A DNA stretch of 64,000 nucleotides from Clostridia bacterium (lineage in GTDB: Bacteria > Bacillota > Clostridia > TANB77 > CAG-508): assembly GCA_022799315.1 (NCBI GenBank), contig JAAWOE010000001.1, forward strand, positions 62,001-126,000, read 5' to 3'. This document shows, piece by piece, positions 51,736 through 62,677 of the stretch. A model generated the notes under the pieces. That model had not been told where the DNA came from. It saw nothing but the letters and a program-made list of their open reading frames with translations, and ran no database searches. Each line of letters opens with the position of its first letter. Within the stretch, counting starts at the first letter, position 1. The position numbers and the translations under genes are program-made.

Positions 51736-54370
51736 ATGAAAATACGAAATATAAAAAATAATAAAAAAGGCATCACATTAATAGCACTAATAATAACAAT
51801 AATCCTAATGTTGATACTTGCTGGAGTAGTCTTAAATCTAACCATAGGAGAAAATGGGCTAATAAAAATAGGTAAAAAAGCAGGAGAAGAATATAAAATA
51901 TCAGCAGCAAAAGAGAAAATAGAATTAGCAGTGATGGATTACGAAGCAAAAATAAGAAAAGAGACTATATACAGCATAATAGACCGAATAGAAGGACTAG
52001 AAAGCATAGAACCAGAAGACGAGAATGTAGGTCTACCATATACAGTAACAGTAGATGGATATAAATTCTTAGTAAAAGAAGGAATAGAAGTAATATATCA
52101 AGGAAAAGCAAACGGAATAATACCAGAAATAATAAGTATAACAAAGAACATTATAAGTGATACAGAAGCAAAAATAAACATAGAAGCAAAAACAAAAGAC
52201 AGTGAAGGAATAGAAAAACTAATACTAATGAAAAACGGAGTAGCAATAGAAGAAAAAGAAGTAAGAGGAAAAGACATAAAAGAAGAATTTAGTGCCACAG
52301 GAAATGGAAAATATAAAATAAAAGTAATAGGAAAAAACAAAAAAAGAGCAATAAGCAAAGAAATAGAAATAAGCGAAATGAACATAGGAAGTGCAGAAAT
52401 AGCATCAGGAGAAATAATAGAAGGAAAAGCTCAACTAACAATAACAGGAGATTATGGAAAACTAAACATAACAAAAATGGAAATATACGAAGGACAAAAC
52501 AAAATAAAAGAAATAGCATATAAAGAAGCAAAAAGCAAAATAGAAGAAGAATACGAAACAGACTATATGCCATTCTATGAAGAAAAAACATACACAGCAA
52601 AAATAATAGCAGATAAAAACAATGAAACAAAAACAAACGAACTAAAACTAAAAAACAAAGATACAATAAAAACGGAAAAAGACTTAAGAACATTGGCAAG
52701 CACAGTAAATGAAGGAGAAAATTTCGAAACAAAAATAATAAAACAAATAGCAGACATAAACTTGATAAAAGAACATACAGCAATAGGAACAATAAGTGCA
52801 CCGTTTAAAGGAACATATAATGGACAAGAAAAAACAATAAATAACATACAAATAAATAGTACAACCTTAGAAAACCAAGGATTATTTGGATATATAGAAA
52901 ATGCGACATTGAAAAACATCATATTAGGAGAAGGAAATATAAATGCAGGAAATAAACTAGGAGGAGCAGTAGGATATGCAAAAGATTCTACTATAGAGAA
53001 TATAACAAATAATAAAACAAATATTACTGCTAATAGCACATATTATGAAAATTATGGTACAGCTCTTAATGATTTTGGAACTATAATAGTTCAAACGAAC
53101 AGCTTTTCTGCAAATACAATAGGTGGAATTTGTGGTTTGGCTAAAAATACTAATATACAAAATTGCTATAATGACGTGAATGTAGCAGGAACTAATTCAG
53201 GATGGCTAATAGGCGGAATTGTTGGATATATGAATGGCGAAAATATTAAATTGTTAAATTGCACAAATGCAGGAAATGTAACAAATGGTTGGGCAATAGG
53301 TGGAATTGTTGGTCTTACTTATGACTATGTACAAATAGAAAAATGCAAAAATAATGGTATTATTAAAACTTCACGGTTTTGGACCTGGAGGAATTGCTGG
53401 AGTCTGTATAGGAGGAAAAGTTACAGAATGTAAAAATGAAAATGATATAGAAGGAAATGCAAATGTTGGTGGAATTGTAGGATTTGCTAATGAAAAATCG
53501 TTATCAGGCAACTTTGAAATAATAGATTGTAATAATTCGGGAATAGTTACAAGTACAGGATATAATACTATTTCGATTCATACAATGGGAGCGAATTCTA
53601 CATGGAATAGTTGTGCTGCAGGAGGAATAATTGGATATGGGATAAAAACCAAAGTGACAAACTGTTATAATACAAATTTAGTTACAGCAAGTAAGAACAA
53701 TACTGTACAAAGATTTGATGTAGGTGGAATAGCAGGAACTTTAAGAAATTCGGAAATAACTAAAAGCTATAATATTGGAACTATAAAAGGCGATGAAAAT
53801 CATGTTGGAAGCATAGGTGGAATAGCTGGAACTGGATTTTATAATGTAAAGGTTAATAATTGTTATAATGAAGGTGAGGTGTCAGGGTATGCTTCTATAG
53901 GCGGAATTGTTGGAATAGGAAATATGATAGATATAAGATATTGCTATAATAAAGGAGAGGTAACAGCTTTTTATCAAACAGCAGGGGGAATTGTAGGACA
54001 CTTACAACCTTGGAATAGTAATATATATGAAAATTTTATATATTACTGTTACAATAAAGGTACTGTTACAGCAACTGACAGAACAGGAAGTATTAATGGA
54101 TATTTTTACTACATGGATGCAGATTATATATATTCACTCGAAAAAGTTACCCAATCAAATAGCAATTGGGGCGGAGGAAGCTCTTATATAAATGCTACAA
54201 AGCAAGGAATATTTAATAAAGAAACTTTAATAAGTACAGTGCTATCAGAGTTTGGAGAAAACTTTAAACAAGATTATGAAGGTAGTGAAAGCGTAAATGA
54301 CGGATTTCCAATTTTAACTTGGCAAGTACAAAAAAGCAAGATGCCACAAAGCAAAACAACCAATAATTAA
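51736..54370 (+). CDS. Type IV prepilin-like protein with GLUG-like C-terminal repeats, requires +1 shift at CGG 53374
   Basis: KKGITLIALIITIILMLILAGVVLNLTIG; GGIVGYMNGENIKLLNCTNAG repeats; NNGIIKTS[C]GFGPGGIAGVCIGGK. Confidence 0.8.
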
Positions 54371-54372
54371 AA

Positions 54373-54406
54373 TGAAATGCAACAACTATAACCAGTTGTT
54401 GCATTT
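54373..54406 (+). terminator. Rho-independent terminator
   Basis: ATGCAACAAC tataacca GTTGTTGCAT TTTT. Confidence 0.85.
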
Positions 54407-54537
54407 TTGAATTTTGAAACGGAAAATATGTAATTGTACTTGCTTGATATTACAGCCCTACTTTTATTATAATATTAAAAATTTTAGTGACAAGTTTTAT
54501 CTTTTTTGATATAATTTTGTAAGAAAAAGGAGAAGAT

Positions 54538-55290
54538 ATGTATAAGTTTTTTGTTAAAGATGATCAAATTAATGATAATAAGATTCAGATTATTGGTAAA
54601 GATGTTAATCATATAAAAAATGTGCTTAGGTTACAAAAAGATGAAGCTATACAAGTGTGTAATATAGACACATCAAAATCATATATTACTAAAATTGTAG
54701 AATTGAGCAATGATGATGTTTTGGTAGAAATTGTAGAAGAATGTAATGAAAGTACAGAAACTAAAATTTTGGTACACATTTTTCAGGGGTTACCAAAGCA
54801 AGAAAAAATGGAAATTATTATTCAAAAAGCAACTGAAATTGGAGTAAGTGGCATTACACCAGTAAAAATGGAAAGATGTGTTGTAAAATTAGATGAAAAG
54901 ACGGCATCAAAGAAAATAGAAAGATGGCAAAAGATAGCTGAAGTTGCAGCAAAGCAAAGTAAACGAGATAAGATACCAATTGTACACTCGTGTATTAATT
55001 TAAAAAGTATATATGAAAAATTAAAAGAATATGATATAGTAATTATGGCTTATGAAGAAGAAAAAGAAAATTCTATAAAACAGATTTTGACGAACTTATC
55101 ACATGAAAAAGAACTTAAAATTGCAGTGATTATTGGGCCAGAAGGTGGAATTTCAAAAGAGGAAGTAGAACTTCTAAATGAACTACCAAATCTAAAAACA
55201 GTAACTTTGGGTAAAAGAATTCTAAGAACAGAAACAGCGCCATTAGTTTTAGCAAGTGTTATTATGTATGAGTTTGACGAGATGGAATAA
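54538..55290 (+). CDS. rsmE: 16S rRNA m3U1498 methyltransferase
   Basis: HIKNVLRLQKDEAIQVCN, QKATEIGVSGITPVKMERCVVK, IGPEGGISKEEVELL, LGKRILRTETAPLVLAS. Confidence 0.95.
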   Translation: MYKFFVKDDQINDNKIQIIGKDVNHIKNVLRLQKDEAIQVCNIDTSKSYITKIVELSNDDVLVEIVEECNESTETKILVHIFQGLPKQEKMEIIIQKATEIGVSGITPVKMERCVVKLDEKTASKKIERWQKIAEVAAKQSKRDKIPIVHSCINLKSIYEKLKEYDIVIMAYEEEKENSIKQILTNLSHEKELKIAVIIGPEGGISKEEVELLNELPNLKTVTLGKRILRTETAPLVLASVIMYEFDEME

Positions 55291-55322
55291 GTAATAAAAA
55301 TAAAGAAAGAAGATGGAAATAT

Positions 55323-55838
55323 ATGCTAGATAAAGATATAAAAACAAAAAAACAAGAGGAAGAAAATTTAAAAAAATTAGAAAAAGAGATAGTAAATAAA
55401 AAGAAATTGCCGCCAGAAGAAGAAAATAAAATAAATAAAAAAATTTTTGAAAATATGATAATTGCTGATATATTAATGGCGTTTTTCTATCTTATAAGCT
55501 TAGGGTCTCTAAATATAGAAACACCAATATTTATAACTGATCTAAAAGTGTTTAGTATAGGACTAATTGTTTTAACAGTAATTATTTTTGAAATAAGTTA
55601 TAAAAAAGAAAATGGTAATTTGTGTATACATGGAATTGAATGTTTAGCAATATCAATATTTATGTTATTTTCAACATATTTGTATACTATGTATATGAAA
55701 GAATTCTATATGTATATATCAATTTTTGCGTATATTGCAGCAATTTATTATGCAGTAAAATCAATTATTATATATAGAAAAATGAAGAAAAAATATATCG
55801 CTAGCCTAAGCGACATAGACAAAATAGTAAAAAAATAA
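55323..55838 (+). CDS. Polytopic membrane protein
   Basis: Several TM segments. Confidence 0.55.
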   Translation: MLDKDIKTKKQEEENLKKLEKEIVNKKKLPPEEENKINKKIFENMIIADILMAFFYLISLGSLNIETPIFITDLKVFSIGLIVLTVIIFEISYKKENGNLCIHGIECLAISIFMLFSTYLYTMYMKEFYMYISIFAYIAAIYYAVKSIIIYRKMKKKYIASLSDIDKIVKK

Positions 55839-55850
55839 GAGGTGAAGAAC

Positions 55851-56723
55851 ATGAAAAGTATGACAGGATTTGGAAGAGCAAACTATGAAAAAGAAGGAAG
55901 AACTTATAATGTAGAAATTAAATCTGTTAACCATAGATATTGTGATGTTAGCGTAAAAATGCCAAGATGCATAAGTTACTTAGAGGAAAAAGTAAAAAAA
56001 GAAATCACAAATAGTATTTCAAGAGGAAAAATAGATGTATACATTACATTTGAAAATAATAGTGCAAAAGGAAAAAATATTAAAATAAACAAAGAACTTG
56101 CTAAAATTTATATTGATGAATTGAAAGAATTAGCAAGCCAAAACGACATAAATTCTAATATCCCTGTAACTGAAATATCAAAATTCCCAGATGTGCTGGT
56201 AATAGAAAACGTTGAAGAGGAAGATATCATATGGAACGAACTTGAAGTGGTGTTAAAAGAAGCTTTAGAGAATTTTATTGTAATGCGTACACAAGAAGGA
56301 AATAAAATAAAAGAAGATTTGGAAAAAAGAATTGAAAAAATTGAGGAAAAAGTTTCTAAAATTTCCGAATATTCTACTAGACTTGTAGAAGAATATGTAG
56401 TAAAATTAGAAACAAGAGTTAAAGAAATTCTTAAAACGGATGTTGTAGATCATGAACGTCTAAATCAAGAAATAGTAATTTATGCAGATAAGTGTTCAAT
56501 TGAAGAAGAATTAACAAGATTAAATAGCCATATTATTCAATTTAGGAATTTTATCAATATGGAAAATCCAATTGGAAAGAAAATAGATTTCTTAATTCAG
56601 GAGATGAATAGAGAAACAAACACAATAGGATCAAAATCTGGAAGTTTAGAAATTACAAATATGGTAATAGAAATAAAAACAGAAATTGAAGACATTCGTG
56701 AACAAATTCAAAATATAGAATAG
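55851..56723 (+). CDS. yicC: YicC family protein
   Basis: [39 protein letters not shown]...[13 protein letters not shown]. Confidence 0.95.
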   Translation: MKSMTGFGRANYEKEGRTYNVEIKSVNHRYCDVSVKMPRCISYLEEKVKKEITNSISRGKIDVYITFENNSAKGKNIKINKELAKIYIDELKELASQNDINSNIPVTEISKFPDVLVIENVEEEDIIWNELEVVLKEALENFIVMRTQEGNKIKEDLEKRIEKIEEKVSKISEYSTRLVEEYVVKLETRVKEILKTDVVDHERLNQEIVIYADKCSIEEELTRLNSHIIQFRNFINMENPIGKKIDFLIQEMNRETNTIGSKSGSLEITNMVIEIKTEIEDIREQIQNIE

Positions 56724-56733
56724 GAGAGATTAT

Positions 56734-56991
56734 ATGCAATTAATTAATATAGGATTTGGAAATATTGTATCTGCAAATCGTATAATTGCAATTGTTAGCC
56801 CAGAATCTGCACCAATAAAAAGAATGGTTCAAGAAGCAAAGGACAATGGTACAGCAATAGATGCAACATACGGAAGACGTACAAGAGCAGTTGTAATTAT
56901 GGATTCAGGTCATATTATATTATCAGCAGTGCAACCGGAAACAGTAGCAGGCAGACTTGATAAAGATGAAAAAGAAGAAATAGAAGAATAA
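56734..56991 (+). CDS. remA: Extracellular matrix regulator RemA (DUF370)
   Basis: [37 protein letters not shown]. Confidence 0.95.
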   Translation: MQLINIGFGNIVSANRIIAIVSPESAPIKRMVQEAKDNGTAIDATYGRRTRAVVIMDSGHIILSAVQPETVAGRLDKDEKEEIEE

Positions 56992-57009
56992 GAAAGAGGT
57001 AGATTTAAA

Positions 57010-57207
57010 ATGATGGTAAAACCAAGCGTTACAGAATTATTAAAGAAAGTTGATAACAGATTTGAATTAGTTGTAGCTACAGCAAAAAGAGCAAGACAAT
57101 TATCAAATGGAGATAAGGCTCTAACAGACAAAGATGAAGAGTCTAAAGTTACACTTGCAGCAGATGAAATAGCTGAAGGTAAGGTGACAGTATGCAAGGA
57201 GGATTAA
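57010..57207 (+). CDS. rpoZ: DNA-directed RNA polymerase subunit omega
   Basis: MMVKPSVTELLKKVDNRFELVVATAKRARQLSNG. Confidence 0.9.
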   Translation: MMVKPSVTELLKKVDNRFELVVATAKRARQLSNGDKALTDKDEESKVTLAADEIAEGKVTVCKED

Positions 57208-57761
57208 ATAAACATATAATAACTATAACTGGAGATTTGGCAAGTGGGAAAAGCAAAGTAAGTACATTACTTGCTGAGGAATTTGGATACACTGTATATA
57301 GAAATGGCGAATATGTGCGTCGCCTTGCTAAAGAAAAAGGAATGGATATTACAGAATTTAATATATATGTAAAAGACCACCCAGAAATAGATCAACAAAT
57401 AGAAAAAAGTGCAACAGAATATGCAAGTGAACATGATAATTTAGTTATTGATGCAAGACTTGGATGGTATGCTGTTCCACATTCTTTTAAAGTATATTTA
57501 AGTGTCGATATTGAAGTTTCAGCAAGACGTGCTTTAAATGATATGGACAGAAAAGATAGTGAAAGTTTTACTGATTTAGAAGAGCAAAAAAGAGATATTC
57601 AAAAAAGATATTCAATAGAAAATGAAAGATTTTATGAAGTATATGGTGTTAGAAGAGATGATATGTCTAACTATGATTATGTATTAGACACAAGTAACTT
57701 AACACTAGAAGAAACTAAAGAACTAATAAAGCAAGAATATTTAAAATGGTTAGAAAAATAA
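57192..57761 (+). CDS. Cytidylate kinase-like P-loop kinase
   Basis: IITITGDLASGKSKVSTLLAEEFGYTVYRNGEYVRRLAKEKG. Confidence 0.75.
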   Translation: MQGGLNKHIITITGDLASGKSKVSTLLAEEFGYTVYRNGEYVRRLAKEKGMDITEFNIYVKDHPEIDQQIEKSATEYASEHDNLVIDARLGWYAVPHSFKVYLSVDIEVSARRALNDMDRKDSESFTDLEEQKRDIQKRYSIENERFYEVYGVRRDDMSNYDYVLDTSNLTLEETKELIKQEYLKWLEK

Positions 57762-57781
57762 ACTAAAATAGTAGGTGGACT

Positions 57782-58352
57782 ATGAATAAAACGAAAAGAA
57801 AGATATTTGAAACTTCAATGAAACTGTTTGCACAAAAAGGATATGATGCAACAAGTATCGAAGAAATAACAGCAACAGTTGGCGTTGCAAAAGGAACTTT
57901 ATATTATCATTTCTCTAGTAAAGAAGAAATCTTTAACTTTCTTGTAGATGAGGGCATGAAATTATTAAAAAATAGTATTGATATTAAAATTGCAAAAGCA
58001 TCTAACACTATTGACAAATTAAGAGCAATAGTTTTAATACAAATAAAAATAATATCAAAATATGAAGATTTCATGACTATAGTGCTTAGTCAAATATGGG
58101 GACATGAACCAAGAAATCTAATGTGCAAAGACAAAGTAATAGAGTACATAAAAACAGTAGAAGAAATAGTTAAAGAAGGAATGCAAAAAGGAGAGATTAT
58201 CGAAGGAGATCCTGAAATTATTGCATCACGGAATATTTGGACAAACATGTTCAAGTCTGATATACAAGCTAAAAATAAAGCAAGATATAGATATACCAAA
58301 ATTATACAAAGAGTTTGATAATTCGTTATTAAAAGGTCTTATAAAAAAATAA
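57782..58352 (+). CDS. TetR family regulator, requires +1 shift at CGG 58229
   Basis: TKRKIFETSMKLFAQKGYDATSIEEITATVGVAKGTLYYHFSSKEEIF...EIIAS[C]GIFGQTCSSLIYKLKIKQDIDIPKLYKEFDNSLLKGLIKK. Confidence 0.87.
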
Positions 58353-58512
58353 TAAAAAGTTGTAAAATAATGTTGACTTTTGTATTAAAAATGTAATAAA
58401 ATTGTAACGAAAATGAAAAATAAATTTTAATGAATCCTATTGTACTTTCTTGAAAGAAGCTGTATAATTTTGATAGTTAGAATATACGTAGGACAAAGGA
58501 GGGAGGTTTACA

Positions 58513-59370
58513 ATGTCTAAAAGTGGCATAGTAAACGTAAGAATGGTAATTACGCAAGAAAAAATATTATCTAACATTGATAAGGTGCAAAAATTAATAA
58601 ACCCAAATAGTAAAAAACAAATAGTTCAATTAGATGAAGATTCTTACTTCAAAGACTTAATTGAATCTATTAAAACATATTTAATAGAATATCCAAAAAA
58701 GAAAAACTTTCCAAAAGATGTATATAAAGCAGCTTATGGTTTAGTTGAATATGCAACAAACCAATTTGAGGAAAATACAAAACAGATAGAAGATTTAATT
58801 AGACAAAGAGAAAAAAATATTATACTATCTGGAGAATTAAAAGATTTATTAGAAATTGTTCAAAATAAAGAAAAAGATTGGAAAGCTCAAGTTAAAAATA
58901 CTGAAGAAAAATTTGGAGAGGATATAATTGATACATTAGGAATTATTGGTAGATCAAAGACTACAACATCACAAAATTATCAAGATGCTGTAAAACTTAT
59001 AAATGCTAGAATTAGTAATCTTGAATCAAACCTACATATTGAAATAGATATGGAAAGAATTGAAGATAAATCAAAAGCATTAAGTTATATAGGAATTGAA
59101 GTTGCCGATGCATTAAAAGTGATACCAACACCAGTTGATTATAATAAAGAAGAAACAACAGAAGTTCAAAATGCTGTAGAAGAAAAAGTACAAGATGTAA
59201 CAGTGGAAGAACAAAACGATTTTATAAATGAAACAAGAATAGAAGTAAAACCATCATTATGGTCAAGAATTAAAAATAGTAGAATTGCAAGAACAATAAG
59301 TTACATATTTAAAATTAGAATAGTATTAGATATGCCAGCACTTCCAGAAGGAAGAGGAGAACAACAATAA
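58513..59370 (+). CDS. Conserved hypothetical protein
   Basis: 285 aa ORF with strong SD (ggagggagg). Confidence 0.55.
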   Translation: MSKSGIVNVRMVITQEKILSNIDKVQKLINPNSKKQIVQLDEDSYFKDLIESIKTYLIEYPKKKNFPKDVYKAAYGLVEYATNQFEENTKQIEDLIRQREKNIILSGELKDLLEIVQNKEKDWKAQVKNTEEKFGEDIIDTLGIIGRSKTTTSQNYQDAVKLINARISNLESNLHIEIDMERIEDKSKALSYIGIEVADALKVIPTPVDYNKEETTEVQNAVEEKVQDVTVEEQNDFINETRIEVKPSLWSRIKNSRIARTISYIFKIRIVLDMPALPEGRGEQQ

Positions 59371-59475
59371 TAATTATAAAAAGAAGAAATATAAAATTAT
59401 TTCTTCTTTTTTGTTGAAAAAGTTAAAAGTATTTGATATAGTAAGAAAAGTAAAATAAAGTATGGAGGTATAAAA

Positions 59476-60144
59476 ATGAGAATTGTAGAACCATGGATAA
59501 AAGTAGAAAAATTTGATGGAAAAGAAATAATGAGAAGAATAGAAAGAGCGTGTAGAACATGCTATCGCTCAGAAGATAAAATCACAGACGAAAGTTACAA
59601 AAACTTATTAAAAAATTGTCTTAATCGTGGACATGAATCAGTATTAGAACATGAAAAAATTACAGTTAGAATTTATAATGATATTGGTTCATATAAGGAT
59701 TTAACAAGACATAGATTTGCGAGTTTTTCAGTAGAATCAACTAGATATTGTAGTTATGACAAAGATAAATATGGAAATGAAATTTCTTTCATGAATCCAG
59801 TTTACATGGAAGATAAAGAAATGTATGATATTTGGAAAAATACAATGCAAGAAATTGAAAATGGATACAAGAAAATGAAAGAATTAGGAGCTACAACAGA
59901 TATGTGCAGAAACTTATTACCACATTCAACAGCAGCAGAATATACTATGACAGCAAACATTAGAGAATGGAAACATATCTTTAGCCTAAGAGCAAATAAT
60001 CATGTTCATCCAGCAATTCGTCAAGTAATGATTCCATTATTAAAATACTTTAAAGAACAAATGCCAGAAATATTTGATGAAGTACCATATGATGAAGACT
60101 TCAACCCAGAATATTATGCAAAATTATCTGTTGAGGAATTTTAA
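59476..60144 (+). CDS. thyX: Flavin-dependent thymidylate synthase
   Basis: GHESVLEHEKITVRI, TRHRFASFSVESTRYCSYD, NIREWKHIFSLR. Confidence 0.96.
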   Translation: MRIVEPWIKVEKFDGKEIMRRIERACRTCYRSEDKITDESYKNLLKNCLNRGHESVLEHEKITVRIYNDIGSYKDLTRHRFASFSVESTRYCSYDKDKYGNEISFMNPVYMEDKEMYDIWKNTMQEIENGYKKMKELGATTDMCRNLLPHSTAAEYTMTANIREWKHIFSLRANNHVHPAIRQVMIPLLKYFKEQMPEIFDEVPYDEDFNPEYYAKLSVEEF

Positions 60145-60158
60145 ATAGGAGTATTTAT

Positions 60159-61049
60159 ATGATTGATTTACACATTCATACAACACATTCTGATGGAAGT
60201 TATTCACCATTAGAAATATTACAAAAAGCACAACAAGAGAACTTAGATATTATTTCAATCACAGACCATAACCAAATAAGTGCCTATGATGAGCTAGAAA
60301 ATGTTTATATACAAGATTATTATAAAGGGAAAATAATTGTAGGTACAGAACTGAAATGCGTTTATAATCATATGCCAGTAGAAATTTTAGCGTATGGATT
60401 TGAACGCTCAAAAATGAAAGAAACACCGTATATTACAACACCACAGAAATTGTATATTGTTCAATCAAACTATTTAGAGTATATAAAGAAAAAAGGAAAG
60501 CAAATAGGACTGTTTTTTGATAAAGATTTACACATCCCATTAGAAAAACTAGAATTTGCTTCTGCTGTTTTCGAAAGAGAACTTTGGAAAGACGAAAGAA
60601 ATGTGGAGATTTTAAAAAAACATGGTATTAATATGAAAATGCCATTTTATCGTGAAGCACAAAGTAATCCAGAATCAATATTTTATATTGATGAAACAAA
60701 AGATTATCCTAAAGTGCAAGATGTAATAGATGAAATCCATAAAGTAAAAGGATTAGCGTTTTTAGCACATTTATATGAATATCCGCTATATAATCACGAA
60801 ACAATAATAAGAAAAATTATAAAGGAATTTGATTTGGACGGAATTGAATGTTGTCATTCCAGTTTTACAAACCAACAAAGTGAATTCTTGATTGGATTTT
60901 GTAAAAAGCAAAAATTATATATGTCTGGTGGTAGTGATTACCATGGAAAAGCAAAACCTAAAGTGAAATTTGCAAGAGCAATCAACGATGAATTTATTCC
61001 TAATGAATTAGTTCAAGAATGGGTAGAAAAAATTGAATATTATAATTAG
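60159..61049 (+). CDS. PHP domain phosphoesterase
   Basis: MIDLHIHTTHSDGSYSPLEILQKAQQENLDIISITDHN. Confidence 0.92.
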   Translation: MIDLHIHTTHSDGSYSPLEILQKAQQENLDIISITDHNQISAYDELENVYIQDYYKGKIIVGTELKCVYNHMPVEILAYGFERSKMKETPYITTPQKLYIVQSNYLEYIKKKGKQIGLFFDKDLHIPLEKLEFASAVFERELWKDERNVEILKKHGINMKMPFYREAQSNPESIFYIDETKDYPKVQDVIDEIHKVKGLAFLAHLYEYPLYNHETIIRKIIKEFDLDGIECCHSSFTNQQSEFLIGFCKKQKLYMSGGSDYHGKAKPKVKFARAINDEFIPNELVQEWVEKIEYYN

Positions 61050-61064
61050 ATAAAAAGAAAGCAA

Positions 61065-62048
61065 GTGTGCTTTCTTTTTTGTCATAAGTTTGATGCTTGT
61101 GTTCATATAATTTATAAAACATATTCTTGGGTGGTGAATAAGATTAGTACAATCTATGTAAAAGAATTAAATAGTATAAATGAAATTTTTAAAGAAAATA
61201 GTTTGTTGCCAAATCTGTTTAAAAGAATAATTCTATTTTTTAAACAGGTACTTTGTATTCTTACAATAAAAGAAAATGGCATATGTGTATTACCATATAA
61301 AAATATAAAAAATAAAGCAATTATAAATGTAATCACTAAGATTATAGCAAAAAATACACAAAGCGTAGTGTTATCAAATTATTTGAATAATGTAGAATAT
61401 GTAACAAAAAGCTTAATAAATAGGAAAGTGCATATTTATAATGGTAAAATACTTTCAAACTATCTAATTTATAATTTTGTAGAATATATTTCAAAATTAA
61501 AAAATGAAGAAACGTATTTACAAGAAGTATCGATATTAGTAAACAATTGTAATAGCTTAAATACAGAAAACATTATATATCTTGCTAATAAATTAAAGAG
61601 AATAAATATTGTAACTAATAAAATTAATAATTTTAATAAAATATCAACATATTTAGAAAATAAAATGGGGATAGGAATAACAATAACAAACAACAAAAGA
61701 AAGAGTCTTGCTAAGGCAAAAATAATTATTAATATAGACTTTAATGAAGAAACACTAAATCAATTTAATATAAATAAGGATGCTATAATAGTAAACATTA
61801 ATAATAGTGTAGAAATTAAGACAAAATTATTTAATGGTATAAATGTATATGACTATTATATAGAATATGATAAGAAGTTGGATAATGAACTATTAAAATA
61901 TTTTGACCAAAAATTAATATATGAAAGCATGATTATTAAAAACAATTATGATGAAATAATGGAAAGTATAGTCAGAGATAATCTGCAAATAGTTGATTTA
62001 GTGGGAAAAAATGGGATTATAAATGAAATGGAATATAAAAGAAATTAA
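61065..62048 (+). CDS. Hypothetical protein (true start probably downstream, about 61130)
   Basis: Long ORF upstream of greA. Confidence 0.5.
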   Translation: MCFLFCHKFDACVHIIYKTYSWVVNKISTIYVKELNSINEIFKENSLLPNLFKRIILFFKQVLCILTIKENGICVLPYKNIKNKAIINVITKIIAKNTQSVVLSNYLNNVEYVTKSLINRKVHIYNGKILSNYLIYNFVEYISKLKNEETYLQEVSILVNNCNSLNTENIIYLANKLKRINIVTNKINNFNKISTYLENKMGIGITITNNKRKSLAKAKIIINIDFNEETLNQFNINKDAIIVNINNSVEIKTKLFNGINVYDYYIEYDKKLDNELLKYFDQKLIYESMIIKNNYDEIMESIVRDNLQIVDLVGKNGIINEMEYKRN

Positions 62049-62148
62049 AAAAGTTAAAATAATACTTGACAAAATGCTATAATTATCTTAATATAGTGTC
62101 AATGTAAAAAGAAACATATTGTTTCTACTATGGAGAGGAGACTTTTTT

Positions 62149-62625
62149 ATGGAAGAAAAAGAAGTACTATTAACACAAGAAGGATATAATAAATTAGAAA
62201 GCGAATTAGAATATTTAAGAACAGAAAAAAGAGCTGAAATTGCTGAACGTATTAAAGTAGCACTAGGATTTGGAGACCTATCTGAAAACTCAGAATATGA
62301 TGAAGCAAAAAATGCACAAGCAGATAATGAAATTAGAATAGCAAATTTAGAAACAAAATTAAGATATGCTAAAATTATAGATGAATCTGAAATAGACACA
62401 AAAACAGTTCAAGTAGGAAATACTGTTAAAGTAAAAGATTTAGAATTTGACGAAGAATGTGAATATACAATTGTTGGTTCAACAGAAGTAGATTTAGCAC
62501 AAAACAAAATTTCAAATGAATCACCAATTGGAGCTGCACTTCTTGGAGCAAAAAAGGGAGAAACAGTTGAATTTAAAATTCCTGCAGGAACAGCAAAATA
62601 CAAAATTTTATCAATTAAAAAATAA
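62149..62625 (+). CDS. greA: Transcription elongation factor GreA
   Basis: [51 protein letters not shown]. Confidence 0.96.
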   Translation: MEEKEVLLTQEGYNKLESELEYLRTEKRAEIAERIKVALGFGDLSENSEYDEAKNAQADNEIRIANLETKLRYAKIIDESEIDTKTVQVGNTVKVKDLEFDEECEYTIVGSTEVDLAQNKISNESPIGAALLGAKKGETVEFKIPAGTAKYKILSIKK

Positions 62626-62629
62626 TAAA

Positions 62630-62670
62630 GTAAAAGGCCAACATTTTGTTGGCCTTTTACTTTGTTTACA
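62630..62670. terminator. Bidirectional terminator
   Basis: AAAGTAAAAGGCCAAC attttGTTGGCCTTTTACTTT. Confidence 0.9.
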
Positions 62671-62677
62671 TTAGAGT

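Noticed and set aside
52098-52801. Long antisense ORFs (95-170 aa) opposite the prepilin-like gene
   Set aside because: Explained by extreme A-richness of the sense strand; low-complexity Leu/Phe-rich translations with no recognisable start context.
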